Shown piece by piece: positions 1 to 8,231 of a stretch of DNA of 64,000 bases. Numbering within the stretch: the stretch's first letter is position 1; each line of letters opens with the position of its first letter. A model generated the notes under the pieces. It was given only the letters and a program-made list of their open reading frames with translations. It ran no database searches and was not told the origin of the DNA. Source of the DNA: Pseudoalteromonas luteoviolacea B = ATCC 29581 (lineage in GTDB: Bacteria > Pseudomonadota > Gammaproteobacteria > Enterobacterales > Alteromonadaceae); the NCBI GenBank assembly GCA_000333235.1, contig CAPN01000019.1, positions 43,141-107,140 on the forward strand, written 5' to 3'. Both the position numbers and the translations under genes were made by a program.

Positions 1-1
1 A

Positions 2-109
2 CAAGGTAAACTCGCGACTCCGCACTTACGTCCACCGCTTACCCATTTAGAACTTCAAAATACTGCCGCTTTGAATGCGGCCAATGACACCATTTTAGCT
101 TGGAATTAA
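2..109 (+). CDS. C-terminal end of a gene cut by the window edge, possibly DapA-like
   Basis: An open frame enters from the left edge and stops with TAA at 107-109, ten bases before the next start. The 35 visible residues contain LRPPL and end in ILAWN. An RPPL-type segment close to the C-terminus is common in dihydrodipicolinate synthase-like aldolases, which would suit the DapD- and LysA-like genes that follow. The fragment is too short to be sure, and an aminotransferase or another enzyme cannot be excluded. Confidence 0.45.
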   Translation, partial: QGKLATPHLRPPLTHLELQNTAALNAANDTILAWN

Positions 110-118
110 GGTAGTAAT

Positions 119-859
119 ATGAGCTGGTTAGAACTATTAAACGATTTAGAACAAGGCAAGGTACGAGCGGCGACTCAAGACGCAGAAGGCCAGTGGCATG
201 CCAATGTTGAAGTAAAAAAAGGCATTTTGGATGCGTTTCGCAATGGCGTAAACACCGAATTCCCAGGTGGCTTTGTCGATAAAGACAACCTCGCCCCACG
301 TGGTTTTTCAGCACAAGACAATGTGCGCATGGTACCAGGTGGCAGCAGTGTACGCCGAGGTGCTTATGTCGCTTCTGGCACCATCATCATGCCTCCAGCC
401 TACATCAATATTGGTGCTTACGTCGATAGCGGTACGATGGTGGATAGTCACGCCTTGGTTGGTTCATGTGCCCAGATAGGTAAAAACGTACACTTGAGTG
501 CAGCAGTTCAGGTCGGTGGGGTACTTGAACCCATCGGCGCAAGCCCTGTAATCGTTGAAGATGGCGCATTTATTGGCGCGGGATGCGTACTCGTAGAAGG
601 CGTGGTTGTAAAGAAAAATGCAGTACTCGCCCCTGGCGTCCGTCTATCTGCTTCGATTCCAGTTTATGACTGTGTTAACGAACGCACGTTAGATAAAGGG
701 GAGGCGATTCCAGAAAATGCGATTGTCATTCCGGGTTCACGCCCAGCTTCCAGTGAATGGGCAAAAGCGCAAGGATTAAGCATGTCATGTGCTTTGATTG
801 TAAAATACCGTGACGGTCAAAGTGATGCGTCGTTATTGCTCGAAGAGGTATTGCGTTAA
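119..859 (+). CDS. DapD-like tetrahydrodipicolinate N-acyltransferase
   Basis: A 246-residue left-handed beta-helix acyltransferase of the DapD family, which acylates the amino group of tetrahydrodipicolinate using succinyl- or acetyl-CoA. Family motifs are clear: NIGAYVDSGTMVDSHA, GSCAQIGKNVHLS, GGVLEP and FIGAGCVLVEGV. It is shorter than E. coli DapD (274 residues), mainly through loss of the N-terminal helical part, and its last 60 residues differ. The family member TabB of tabtoxin biosynthesis acetylates the same substrate, and the neighbours here (LysA-like and an M14 deacylase) recall that pathway. Its stop shares one base with the next start, which implies tight co-translation. Acyl donor preference cannot be read from the sequence. 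It may be a second DapD beside the housekeeping copy normally found with glnD. Confidence 0.8.
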   Translation: MSWLELLNDLEQGKVRAATQDAEGQWHANVEVKKGILDAFRNGVNTEFPGGFVDKDNLAPRGFSAQDNVRMVPGGSSVRRGAYVASGTIIMPPAYINIGAYVDSGTMVDSHALVGSCAQIGKNVHLSAAVQVGGVLEPIGASPVIVEDGAFIGAGCVLVEGVVVKKNAVLAPGVRLSASIPVYDCVNERTLDKGEAIPENAIVIPGSRPASSEWAKAQGLSMSCALIVKYRDGQSDASLLLEEVLR

Positions 860-2064
860 TGAGCTTTTTGAGTACGTCACTTCGCAATACGATTGCGCCT
901 ATCACTGAACACGTCGAGACCCCGTTTTTTATTTACGATCTCGACAAATTGGCAGCTCATCTGCAGCCCCTTACAGCGCAAAATGTCGTGAAATTGTGGT
1001 ACGCCGTTAAAGCAAACCCGTTGTCACGCGTCATCCAAACCTTGGACGCCGCAGGGTTCAATTTCGACGTTGCCAGTGCCGGTGAGTTAAATCAAGTGCT
1101 CGCACAAGGCGTATCAGCGAAACGCGTACTCAACACAGGCCCTGCAAAGTCTAAACGTCAAATAGCCCATTTTTTAAAAACGGGGGTACGCACCTTTGTT
1201 GCAGAAAGTATCAATCAAGTTACGTGGTTGCAAGAAGCTGCAGCGCGAGATCAAATCACACTACGCATTTTACTTCGAGTTCAATTACGTTGGCCTGACG
1301 GTGAAAAAAACCCGCTTGGTGGCGATAGCCTGACTCCTTTTGGCTTAGGGTGCGAAGAGTGGAAGTCGCTTACTTTAGCCTCGTTCCCTAATTTAGATTT
1401 TGCTGGGCTGCATATTTTTCAATGGGGAAATATGCTTGATACGAAAAAGTTATCATCGTTGTGGTCACAAATGGTCCCGCCCCTTCGCGCTCTTGCTGAC
1501 TCTCTTGAAATGAATTTGCGAATTTTAGATTTAGGCGGCGGACTTGGCATTCCCTATACCGCTGATCAAATTTCATTAAATTGGCCGCAGTTGCTCGATA
1601 CATTAGCGACCATCAAAGCAACGTCTGGCGTCGATGAACTTTGGATGGAACTTGGCCGTTACGCGGTCGGAGAATGCGGTTATTACGTTAACCCAGTCAT
1701 TGAACAAAAGACCAATTATGGGCATAAACAGCTTATTGTAGCAGGAGGCATTAACCATATTTTGCGCCCAGCAGTCACTCACCAAGCTTTTCCTAGCGAA
1801 ATACTGCGCCACTCAGAAGCGCCCACTGAGCCTTTTTTGATCCACGGCCCCTTATGCACGGCACTTGATAGTTTAGGACAACATACATTACCTGGGGATA
1901 TCAATGAACAAGATTGGTTGGTATTTAGTCAATGTGGTGCTTATGGATTCACAGAAAGTATGCCGTATTTTTTATGTCATGAACTCGCCGCTGAATACGT
2001 TATGCAACACGGCTATGTTGAGTGCATCCGCCAACCTGAAACAGCCGACTTTTATCTGAGGTAA
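859..2064 (+). CDS. LysA-like group IV PLP-dependent decarboxylase
   Basis: A 401-residue fold-type III PLP decarboxylase related to diaminopimelate decarboxylase. The PLP lysine is K51 in WYAVKANPL, the phosphate-binding glycines lie in LDLGGGLGIPY (226-230), and the second-subunit motif GPLCTALDSLG (C333) and the GAYGF tyrosine (Y362) are present. The usual HxHxGSQ segment is altered to GLHIFQWGN (about 183-191), which points away from standard LysA towards specialised relatives such as those in siderophore, exosortase or tabtoxin clusters. The start overlaps the dapD-like stop by one base, and the deacylase gene begins three bases after its end. Likely substrate: an acylated or free diaminopimelate-like diamino acid (inference). 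Confidence 0.8.
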   Translation: MSFLSTSLRNTIAPITEHVETPFFIYDLDKLAAHLQPLTAQNVVKLWYAVKANPLSRVIQTLDAAGFNFDVASAGELNQVLAQGVSAKRVLNTGPAKSKRQIAHFLKTGVRTFVAESINQVTWLQEAAARDQITLRILLRVQLRWPDGEKNPLGGDSLTPFGLGCEEWKSLTLASFPNLDFAGLHIFQWGNMLDTKKLSSLWSQMVPPLRALADSLEMNLRILDLGGGLGIPYTADQISLNWPQLLDTLATIKATSGVDELWMELGRYAVGECGYYVNPVIEQKTNYGHKQLIVAGGINHILRPAVTHQAFPSEILRHSEAPTEPFLIHGPLCTALDSLGQHTLPGDINEQDWLVFSQCGAYGFTESMPYFLCHELAAEYVMQHGYVECIRQPETADFYLR

Positions 2065-2067
2065 GCC

Positions 2068-3189
2068 ATGAAGCCGCTGAACACTATCGTGCAAGAGAAT
2101 CGCGTAGTCGGAGAAATCGCAAACGGTTTACCACTAACGATCCCGGTTTATCGTTTGAAAGGATCAGGGACTGGTCCTTCTGTTTATATTCAAGCCAATA
2201 TGCATGGTGCAGAAGTACAAGGAAACGCTGTAATTTACCAATTGCTAGAGTTACTAAAGCACTTACCGCTAAATGGGGACATAACCCTAGTGCCCTATGC
2301 AAATCCTATTGGTTGCAATCAAAAATCTGGCGAATTCACATTGGGTCGCTTCGACCCAATTACCGGCACCAACTGGAATCGAATGTATCATGATCACACC
2401 GATCTACTCGACGATTTTTTGTTAAACCATAGTCACCTTGATGATAGTGCACTTAAATCCCGTTTTAAACGCCTGCTTATTGAACAAAGTCAAAAACGGT
2501 TAGATGGACCGGCTAACCACCTAACCACAGGTAAGCGCATCGCGCTTAACCTGCAACGTCTAGCGCATGAAGCGGATATTGTGCTCGATTTACACACCGG
2601 GCCAATTTCCACAAAACATCTATATTGCCCTCTGTATGCACAAGAAAGTGCGCGTTATTTTGATATTCAAAACGTGTTGCTTATCCCTGAAGGGTTTGGT
2701 GGAGCAATGGATGAGGCGTGTTTTTGTCCATGGTGGCAATTAAGCTCAGCACTGCAGGCGAAAGGCAGAGATTTTGATGTGGCCGTGGAAGCGTTTACCG
2801 TTGAGTTAGGTTCGCAAGAAAAAATAGATTTGCGCGAGGCTAAAGACGATGCTCGCGGCATCTTAAGTTATCTCGCGCACAAAGAAGTGATCGTATCAAG
2901 TGAATTTAAACCTCGTAAAATGAAGCGTTTCGGCTGCTATTTGAAAGATTATGAAGCTTTTTATGCCCCAATGGGTGGCATGGTAGAATACACCGCACCT
3001 TTAGGTGAGCCAATCCCTGCAGGGACAACAATTGCTCATATTTTGCGAATGGAGCGTTATTTAAGTGAACAGCCGCTCAATGTTATTTCTATCGATAAAC
3101 CTGCAATTCCCATCTTACATTTCGCTTCCGCAAGCGTAAATCAAGGTACTGAACTGTATAAATTTTTTACAAACTACTTTGAGCTCTAA
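2068..3189 (+). CDS. M14-family zinc deacylase (succinylglutamate desuccinylase/aspartoacylase type)
   Basis: A 373-residue zinc-dependent amide hydrolase. The zinc ligands are visible as H46 and E49 in NMHGAEVQ and H176 in LDLHTG. This family removes acyl groups from amino acids, as AstE and aspartoacylase do. As third gene of a coupled run with a DapD-like acyltransferase and a LysA-like decarboxylase, the simplest role is removing the acyl group added by the DapD-like enzyme. In the standard succinylase pathway DapE does this, and DapE is unrelated. Tabtoxin clusters use an M14-type deacylase for the same purpose. A second M14 gene lies at 11728-12744. The substrate is inferred from context. 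Confidence 0.8.
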   Translation: MKPLNTIVQENRVVGEIANGLPLTIPVYRLKGSGTGPSVYIQANMHGAEVQGNAVIYQLLELLKHLPLNGDITLVPYANPIGCNQKSGEFTLGRFDPITGTNWNRMYHDHTDLLDDFLLNHSHLDDSALKSRFKRLLIEQSQKRLDGPANHLTTGKRIALNLQRLAHEADIVLDLHTGPISTKHLYCPLYAQESARYFDIQNVLLIPEGFGGAMDEACFCPWWQLSSALQAKGRDFDVAVEAFTVELGSQEKIDLREAKDDARGILSYLAHKEVIVSSEFKPRKMKRFGCYLKDYEAFYAPMGGMVEYTAPLGEPIPAGTTIAHILRMERYLSEQPLNVISIDKPAIPILHFASASVNQGTELYKFFTNYFEL

Positions 3190-3206
3190 CCGATTATTGC
3201 GTGAGA

Positions 3207-3260
3207 GTAAGTAAGGCTTCTTACTTACTAAGGTGTGGCGGCGCTGCCGCCAGCCTTTTT
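3207..3260 (+). terminator. Two hairpins ending the DapD/LysA/M14 operon
   Basis: A 9 bp perfect stem (3207-3215 with 3220-3228, 4-base loop) is followed by a GC-rich stem, GGCGGC/GCCGCC (3237-3242 with 3246-3251), and a T run at 3256-3260. The second is a canonical intrinsic terminator. Confidence 0.75.
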
Positions 3261-3337
3261 CAACGCTTAACCAAATTCAGGAAAATGTCAGCCGTTCGCC
3301 GTATAATGATCACATTATCGACACACGGAATGGAACT

Positions 3338-4375
3338 ATGCGCTCTACTGTATTCTTTTTACTTTGCGTCATTGGGCTTTTGCCTCTTACCTCTCTTGCG
3401 CAAAACTCGCCTGAACCGCCTCTAACCACCCAAGACGATATCGACCTGATAACACAATGTGTATTAAATGAAGTTATTGCAGGTGACAAAGACCGAACGA
3501 TTGAAGAGCTCCGTCATTATTGTGAACAACTCGACGATGCTAAACAACTGAGTCAATTAGATAAACGCATTGCACGTGAAAGCGTAGGCTTGAAAAATCG
3601 CAATGTCTTAACCCCGCATCAGCGTAACTACATTTTACCTGTCTCCTACGTTTCACATCCTAATAGTCGACCTTTTAGCGGTTTAACTGGCATTAGTGAC
3701 GAAGGTGAACCCCTCGATCACGTCGAAGTAAAATACCAATTATCGTTAAAAGTACCACTTTACACGGGATTTTCAGATAAAGATCAGGCCATTTTTATGG
3801 GTTTTACCCTGCAATCTTTTTGGCAATTTTACAACAAAGATATTTCCTCGCCATTTCGGGAAACCAATTACGAACCGGAACTTTTTTGGATTAACTTCCT
3901 CGACGATGAAAACGTCTTATGGGGAGATGAAATGGCCTTTGCACTTGGTATATCTCATCAATCAAACGGACGCAGTCAGCCTAACTCTCGCTCATGGAAT
4001 CGAGTATACGCTAACTTTTTATGGGAAAATCGCGGCTTTGTATTTTCATTAAAACCTTGGTATCGGCTTCCTGAAGACAGAAAAGACGACATTCTCGAAG
4101 CTAAAGGCGATGACAATCCTGATATTCATAAATACATGGGCTATTTCGAATTTTCAGGGATATACCGCCTTGAAGAACACGAATTTAGCTTTATGCTACG
4201 CAATAACTTGAACAGCAGTAATCGCGGCGCGATCCAACTCGATTGGTCATTTCCTGCTTGGGGGAAATTGCGTGGCTACGTGCAATATTTCAACGGCTAC
4301 GGTGAAAGTATGATTGATTACAATGCCGATATTGAGCGGATCGGCATTGGCATTTTGCTCACTGATCTGCTTTAA
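3338..4375 (+). CDS. pldA: Outer-membrane phospholipase A
   Basis: A 345-residue OMPLA homologue, a calcium-dependent outer-membrane beta-barrel that hydrolyses acyl chains from phospholipids that have reached the outer leaflet. The catalytic set is exact: H207 and S209 in SHQSNGRS and N221 in RSWNR, with the same spacing as E. coli H142, S144 and N156. Other family blocks are LKPWYR, DDNPDI and NRGAI. The start at 3338 gives a clean signal peptide ending near LAQN; the longer frame from 3233 runs through the upstream terminator and is not credible. About 70 extra residues between signal peptide and barrel, rich in Asp and Glu, are absent from the 289-residue E. coli protein. It has its own promoter region after the terminator. 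Confidence 0.93.
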   Translation: MRSTVFFLLCVIGLLPLTSLAQNSPEPPLTTQDDIDLITQCVLNEVIAGDKDRTIEELRHYCEQLDDAKQLSQLDKRIARESVGLKNRNVLTPHQRNYILPVSYVSHPNSRPFSGLTGISDEGEPLDHVEVKYQLSLKVPLYTGFSDKDQAIFMGFTLQSFWQFYNKDISSPFRETNYEPELFWINFLDDENVLWGDEMAFALGISHQSNGRSQPNSRSWNRVYANFLWENRGFVFSLKPWYRLPEDRKDDILEAKGDDNPDIHKYMGYFEFSGIYRLEEHEFSFMLRNNLNSSNRGAIQLDWSFPAWGKLRGYVQYFNGYGESMIDYNADIERIGIGILLTDLL

Positions 4376-4389
4376 ACGACTAAAAGAGT

Positions 4390-4409
4390 ATCGCCTTAAT
4401 TAAGACGAT
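4390..4409. repeat. 20-base near-palindrome between convergent genes
   Basis: The sequence reads ATCG-c-CTTAATTAAG-a-CGAT, symmetrical apart from one pair, in the 44-base gap between convergent pldA and the VOC gene. There is no T run, so terminator function is uncertain. The core ATCGTCTTAATTAAG also occurs at 17082-17096. Confidence 0.4.
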
Positions 4410-4419
4410 AACAATACGC

Positions 4420-4827
4420 CTAATCTATTGGTTTGTTTTTATCGTCCCACAACATTGGCTCCCACAGCTCCAGTTTGTTGCCATCAATATCGAGGATCCA
4501 CGCAAACTTCCCATTTTCATGCTGCTCCATTTCACCAAGAATGGTGACACCATCGGCCTTCAACTTGGCGAGTAACTCCACCAAATTATCCACACGATAG
4601 TTAATCATAAAACTGGCACTACTTGGAGAAAACCATTCACTTTGCGCCTCAGCTACATGCCAAACCGTTAAACCGCCATCATTAGCTTTGTCTTCTTGCC
4701 AATGGAGTATGGCACCACCAAAAGGTTCAAGCGATAACCCCAAATGATCTTGATACCATTTCGCAAGCTTTGCTCTATCGCCGGTTGATTTAAAAAATAC
4801 CCCACCTATGCCGGTTACTTTTGCCAT
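4420..4827 (-). CDS. VOC superfamily (glyoxalase/bleomycin-resistance-like) protein
   Basis: A 135-residue single VOC domain protein. Two beta-alpha-beta-beta-beta modules can be read: YQDHLGLSLEPFGG then GLTVWHV, and FMINYRVDNLVELLAKLKADGV then FAWILDIDGNKLELWEP. The final Glu in LELWEP is a usual metal ligand. VOC proteins include isomerases, dioxygenases and resistance proteins, so no substrate can be assigned. The gene stands alone, convergent with pldA, with a strong hairpin upstream that isolates it from the yiiD-like gene. Confidence 0.8.
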   Translation of the reverse strand: MAKVTGIGGVFFKSTGDRAKLAKWYQDHLGLSLEPFGGAILHWQEDKANDGGLTVWHVAEAQSEWFSPSSASFMINYRVDNLVELLAKLKADGVTILGEMEQHENGKFAWILDIDGNKLELWEPMLWDDKNKPID

Positions 4828-4874
4828 GTCAGTTACCCTTGTATGTCAATACAATCAGTCTAGCTGAAAAACAA

Positions 4875-4903
4875 AAGCCCGCGACTTAATACGCGGGCTT
4901 TTT
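4875..4903. terminator. Bidirectional intrinsic terminator
   Basis: A 9 bp GC-rich stem AAGCCCGCG/CGCGGGCTT (4875-4883 with 4892-4900) with A and T tracts on both sides. It ends the minus-strand yiiD-like transcript. Confidence 0.85.
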
Positions 4904-4939
4904 ATTGGGAATCAAACGTATGCTTTACCTATTTGCATG

Positions 4940-4963
4940 TATACCCAAACCACTTGAAGATGC
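4940..4963. repeat. Dispersed short repeat, copy 1
   Basis: A 24-base sequence beginning TATACCCAAACCAC and ending TTGAAGATGC lies against the yiiD-like stop codon. An inverted, slightly longer relative is at 39989-40015. Partial relatives beginning TATACC occur near 5903. Confidence 0.5.
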
Positions 4964-5857
4964 CTATTTTAGTACAACAAATGTGCCTTCAAATTTAGCG
5001 ACTAACACATCACCATCGTAGACGTTTACAGGAACTACATACTTGGCTTTTCCTTCACTCTCTAATGTCCGCAAATTTCCCATACAATCTGCAATCGTAA
5101 CCGAAGCAACGGGCGCAGTAGTTAATGGTTTAAGATACTTCATGTTGGCATCAGCCAACACGATATTTCCTTCTAACCCCTGCTCTTTCAGCGCTAAATA
5201 GGTTGCTCCCCAACCTGTGAGGGTCGCCATAGAATAGATTGATCCTGCGAACATCGAATTATGGAGATTCAAATTTGCTTTAAGATCGGCACGAGTCGAA
5301 AACTGCCAGTCAGTATAGCTCTCCACTTTAATACCCATTGCATCGCTAATTGGGATAGACTCCCGCCAAGTATTTTGCAATATTTTGGTCCAATTCGGGC
5401 GACGAAACCAACCTGGTTCCGATGGTTTGTGCTTTACCATTTTCCAATGTTGTACTTCGCCAAAGGCAAGGTGTGCTTTTTCAACCACTTCGTAACCATG
5501 CCGCTCATAAAAACTCAACGCTCGTTCCCGTGCGTACAATACGAGTGTTTTTGCCTCTTGCGTCCAAGCAATTTTTTCAAGCTCATGCAGCAACCGACTT
5601 CCTAAATGCTGTCCTCGATGACCTTCTGCAACCGCCATATAGCGCACTTGAGCTTCATCCTGATTATTGAAATGCAATCGTGCAACACCCAAGACCTCAC
5701 CGTGGTTATTACGAATAAAACGATGCTCAGATTCTTGCTCTAAGTCGTCTTGTTCTGAACCTCGAGGTTGTGACCACGGCGCACGTAAAACTTGCCAACG
5801 CAAATGGTAGTAAGCTTGCCAATCCTCACTGCTTTGTGGGGTTGTCACTTGAAACAT
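4964..5857 (-). CDS. yiiD: GNAT-hotdog fusion protein of the YiiD (FabY/MadA) family
   Basis: A 297-residue two-domain protein. Residues 1-140 are a GNAT acyltransferase domain with RGQHLGSRLL as the CoA pyrophosphate loop and FYERHGYEVV at the C-terminal end. Residues 155-297 are a hotdog thioesterase-like domain (LHNSMFAGSIYSMATLTGWG). E. coli YiiD has this architecture. From memory, work on that family links it to malonyl-ACP decarboxylation and fatty-acid initiation, so a fatty-acid role is plausible. dtd and yihY lie a few genes away, as in E. coli yihY-dtd-yiiD, supporting orthology even though the methyltransferase-like gene now sits between. Well isolated by terminator 4875-4903. Confidence 0.85.
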   Translation of the reverse strand: MFQVTTPQSSEDWQAYYHLRWQVLRAPWSQPRGSEQDDLEQESEHRFIRNNHGEVLGVARLHFNNQDEAQVRYMAVAEGHRGQHLGSRLLHELEKIAWTQEAKTLVLYARERALSFYERHGYEVVEKAHLAFGEVQHWKMVKHKPSEPGWFRRPNWTKILQNTWRESIPISDAMGIKVESYTDWQFSTRADLKANLNLHNSMFAGSIYSMATLTGWGATYLALKEQGLEGNIVLADANMKYLKPLTTAPVASVTIADCMGNLRTLESEGKAKYVVPVNVYDGDVLVAKFEGTFVVLK

Positions 5858-6075
5858 ATCGACTCCTGTTTTTAAAAGGCATTGCCAACATACGTCAGTA
5901 CTATACCTAAACTACTTGGATTATTTTTCTTTTCACTCACTCTACAAGAAAAATGAAATAGAAGAAATAAGACCATCGTGCTTGTCAGAATGAACTGGGC
6001 TATTACTACTTTATTTAACGAGTTCGTTTTGTTAAAACTGGCGAAAATCAGTTTGTTAGCTATGATCATTGAACT

Positions 6076-6765
6076 ATGCAAACGTACCTCACATCCGATG
6101 GGATGATCGCCAATGAATTTGTTCGGCAAAGCCACACGCTAGGCCACCTTTTGTATTGGCATAAGCATGGAAAAATTAGCGTTCAAGTTAGGCAAGATAG
6201 GAACTTACGTTGGTTGCTGATCAATGATACGTTACAATCCGTCATCGAAATTGATCACCCTGAGCATTTGCTTTTCCCCCACCTACATATTTTAGCGAAG
6301 CATTGGCAACAGCAAAAAACACCAAAAGCCATACTCGAACTTGGCTTAGGCGCTGGTGCAATCCGAGATTATCTGCACGCTCATTATCCTGACTGTGCCG
6401 TTACCTCAATCGACAATAACCCAGATATCATTCATTGCTATAAACGTTATTTTGGCGGCGATCCCCTTAGTGCGCTTGAATGTGCGGATGTTTTTGATGT
6501 GCTTGAAAGAAAGCAACATTTTGATTGGATAATACTTGATCTGTTCAGTGATCTTGATGCCCCTGTGTTTTTATTCAAACACAAGTTTTATCATCTACTA
6601 AGAGCGGCACTGAATCGCGGTGGAGTACTTTACATTAATTTTCTTGCCGAACACGACTCACAATTAAAGCAATTAACCCATTTACTTATCACGAACTTTG
6701 GCAAAAAGCCGTCCATCACCGCGATAGACGGGTATGCCAATCACATCATTGAAATAACCAAGTAA
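6076..6765 (+). CDS. Spermidine-synthase-fold SAM-binding protein
   Basis: A 229-residue Rossmann protein of the spermidine synthase-like superfamily. The SAM/dcSAM-binding glycine motif is ILELGLGAGAIRDYL, followed by the acidic loop TSIDNNPDI and WIILDLFSD at the position of the catalytic aspartate. It lacks the N-terminal beta domain and the GGGDG signature of true SpeE, which is at 45607-46473. Likely a small-molecule methyltransferase or an aminopropyltransferase relative of unknown substrate. Divergent from the yiiD-like gene, convergent with dtd. Confidence 0.7.
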   Translation: MQTYLTSDGMIANEFVRQSHTLGHLLYWHKHGKISVQVRQDRNLRWLLINDTLQSVIEIDHPEHLLFPHLHILAKHWQQQKTPKAILELGLGAGAIRDYLHAHYPDCAVTSIDNNPDIIHCYKRYFGGDPLSALECADVFDVLERKQHFDWIILDLFSDLDAPVFLFKHKFYHLLRAALNRGGVLYINFLAEHDSQLKQLTHLLITNFGKKPSITAIDGYANHIIEITK

Positions 6766-6802
6766 CGGCAATTCAATATAGTTCAGACCAACAGTTTGAA
6801 GT

Positions 6803-7240
6803 TTATACCCGCAGCTCAAAGGTAACTGGGCCATCATTACAAAGCGTCACTTGCATGTCAGCAGCAAATTGGCCTGTCTGTGTTTTGATCCCGCTAATAG
6901 TGGCTTTTTCGATAAACTCTAAATACAAAGAATTGGCTTGTTGTGGTGTCCCTGCACTCGAAAAACTCGGACGCATGCCTTTTTTAGTGTCCGCGGCTAA
7001 GGTAAATTGTGAAACGACGAGCAACTCGCCACTCACATCGCGTAGACTTAAGTTCATTTTACCGTCAGCATCAGTAAAAATGCGGTAATTGCTTACTTTA
7101 TGCAAAAGCTTATCAACACTGTCACTGTCGTCGTGTTTTTCAATTCCCAACAACAATAAAATTCCTTGGCCAATTTGACCAACAATATTATTTTCTACTT
7201 CTACTTTTGCGTATCTCACGCGTTGAATTAGTCCTATCAC
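6803..7240 (-). CDS. dtd: D-aminoacyl-tRNA deacylase
   Basis: A 145-residue full-length DTD, the cytoplasmic enzyme that removes D-amino acids (and glycine from tRNA-Ala) mischarged onto tRNA. The two active-site signatures are present: SQFTLAAD and, near the C-terminus, NDGPVTF with the cross-subunit Gly-cisPro. The start is GTG at 7240. It lies 10 bases after the iminopeptidase-like gene on the same strand, so the two and yihY are probably one transcript. Confidence 0.95.
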   Translation of the reverse strand: MIGLIQRVRYAKVEVENNIVGQIGQGILLLLGIEKHDDSDSVDKLLHKVSNYRIFTDADGKMNLSLRDVSGELLVVSQFTLAADTKKGMRPSFSSAGTPQQANSLYLEFIEKATISGIKTQTGQFAADMQVTLCNDGPVTFELRV

Positions 7241-7250
7241 GCTTTTATTC

Positions 7251-8192
7251 TCAATGATCCAGTTTAATTAACAATAAATCGGCGGCTCGACGAATAGCGC
7301 TACAATATACGCCATTTTGTAAACTATGCCCAACGCCCTCAAGAATAAACAATTGTGCGTTTACTTTTTCAGCAAACTGCTGCACTGCAGAAAAACGGCA
7401 GACAGCATCATGACGCCCATGAATAAACCAAGTAGGGATCGGGGCAAGTGTTTTTATTTGCTCTTCAAAAAAGCCATGACTTAAAAAGCAGCGGTGTGAA
7501 AAATAATGCAACATGATTTTGGCACAATTTAAGGTATGTTGTTTATCAATTAGATTTAGTCCACCGCGCTCACTGCCACTTGCAAGCAACGATTCCCATC
7601 CTAGCCACCTGCGAGCATGCTGGTACGCGTGCAATTCATCATGGCTTTTTACTGCAAGGTAGTAGCGCGCAATCAATCCTTGCCAAGACAAGCCATCTTC
7701 ATTGAGTTGTTGGTATGCTTCAGGGTAAAACTGCGCTCCTGCTCCAGAAGGCCCGCAAAACCATTCAAAATCATCATTACCTGAAAGAAAACTACTCCAC
7801 AGCAAAAGCCCTGCAACATACTTTGGATAGGTAACTGCGTAAGCCATAGCTAAGGTAGCTCCCCAAGAGCCTCCACATAAAACCACGTTTTGCAAACCAA
7901 GATGACGGCGTAATTTGTCAATATCTTCGAGTAGTGTATCTGTTTGATTGTGTTCGAGAGAATGGGGAGTGGAATTCCCTGAGCCGCGTTGGCTAAATAA
8001 AATGACTCTATATCGAAGCGGATTGAAAAATTGCACCATCGATGAATTAAGACCAATACCTGGACCACCATGACAAACAAACACTGGGATCCCAGTTGCT
8101 GCGCCCCACTCTTCTACTTCAATTTGATGTCCATCACCTACCGCAAAATGATAGTGACGATTTGCTTGTCGATAATCATAAAGTTGTGTCAT
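7251..8192 (-). CDS. Prolyl aminopeptidase-like alpha/beta hydrolase
   Basis: A 313-residue S33-family alpha/beta hydrolase. HGGPGIG forms the oxyanion region, GGSWGA holds the nucleophilic serine, IHGRHDAV the acid, and GVGHSLQN the histidine. The strongly conserved DQRG block of proline iminopeptidases reads SQRG here (FSQRGSGNS), so substrate preference may differ. The chosen ATG at 8192 has GGAG seven bases upstream; an ATG at 8204 would add four residues and overlap that site. It sits between yihY and dtd on the same strand. Confidence 0.82.
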   Translation of the reverse strand: MTQLYDYRQANRHYHFAVGDGHQIEVEEWGAATGIPVFVCHGGPGIGLNSSMVQFFNPLRYRVILFSQRGSGNSTPHSLEHNQTDTLLEDIDKLRRHLGLQNVVLCGGSWGATLAMAYAVTYPKYVAGLLLWSSFLSGNDDFEWFCGPSGAGAQFYPEAYQQLNEDGLSWQGLIARYYLAVKSHDELHAYQHARRWLGWESLLASGSERGGLNLIDKQHTLNCAKIMLHYFSHRCFLSHGFFEEQIKTLAPIPTWFIHGRHDAVCRFSAVQQFAEKVNAQLFILEGVGHSLQNGVYCSAIRRAADLLLIKLDH

Positions 8193-8231
8193 CTGTCGCT
8201 CCATTTTACGCGCCAGCCGCTCACGTTATCC

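Noticed and set aside
3233..3337. Upstream extension of pldA
   Set aside because: It would translate through the GC-rich terminator and place 35 residues before a good signal peptide.
5872..6135. An 87-codon minus-strand frame overlapping the start of the methyltransferase-like gene
   Set aside because: No ribosome binding site or family resemblance, and it overlaps a better supported gene start.
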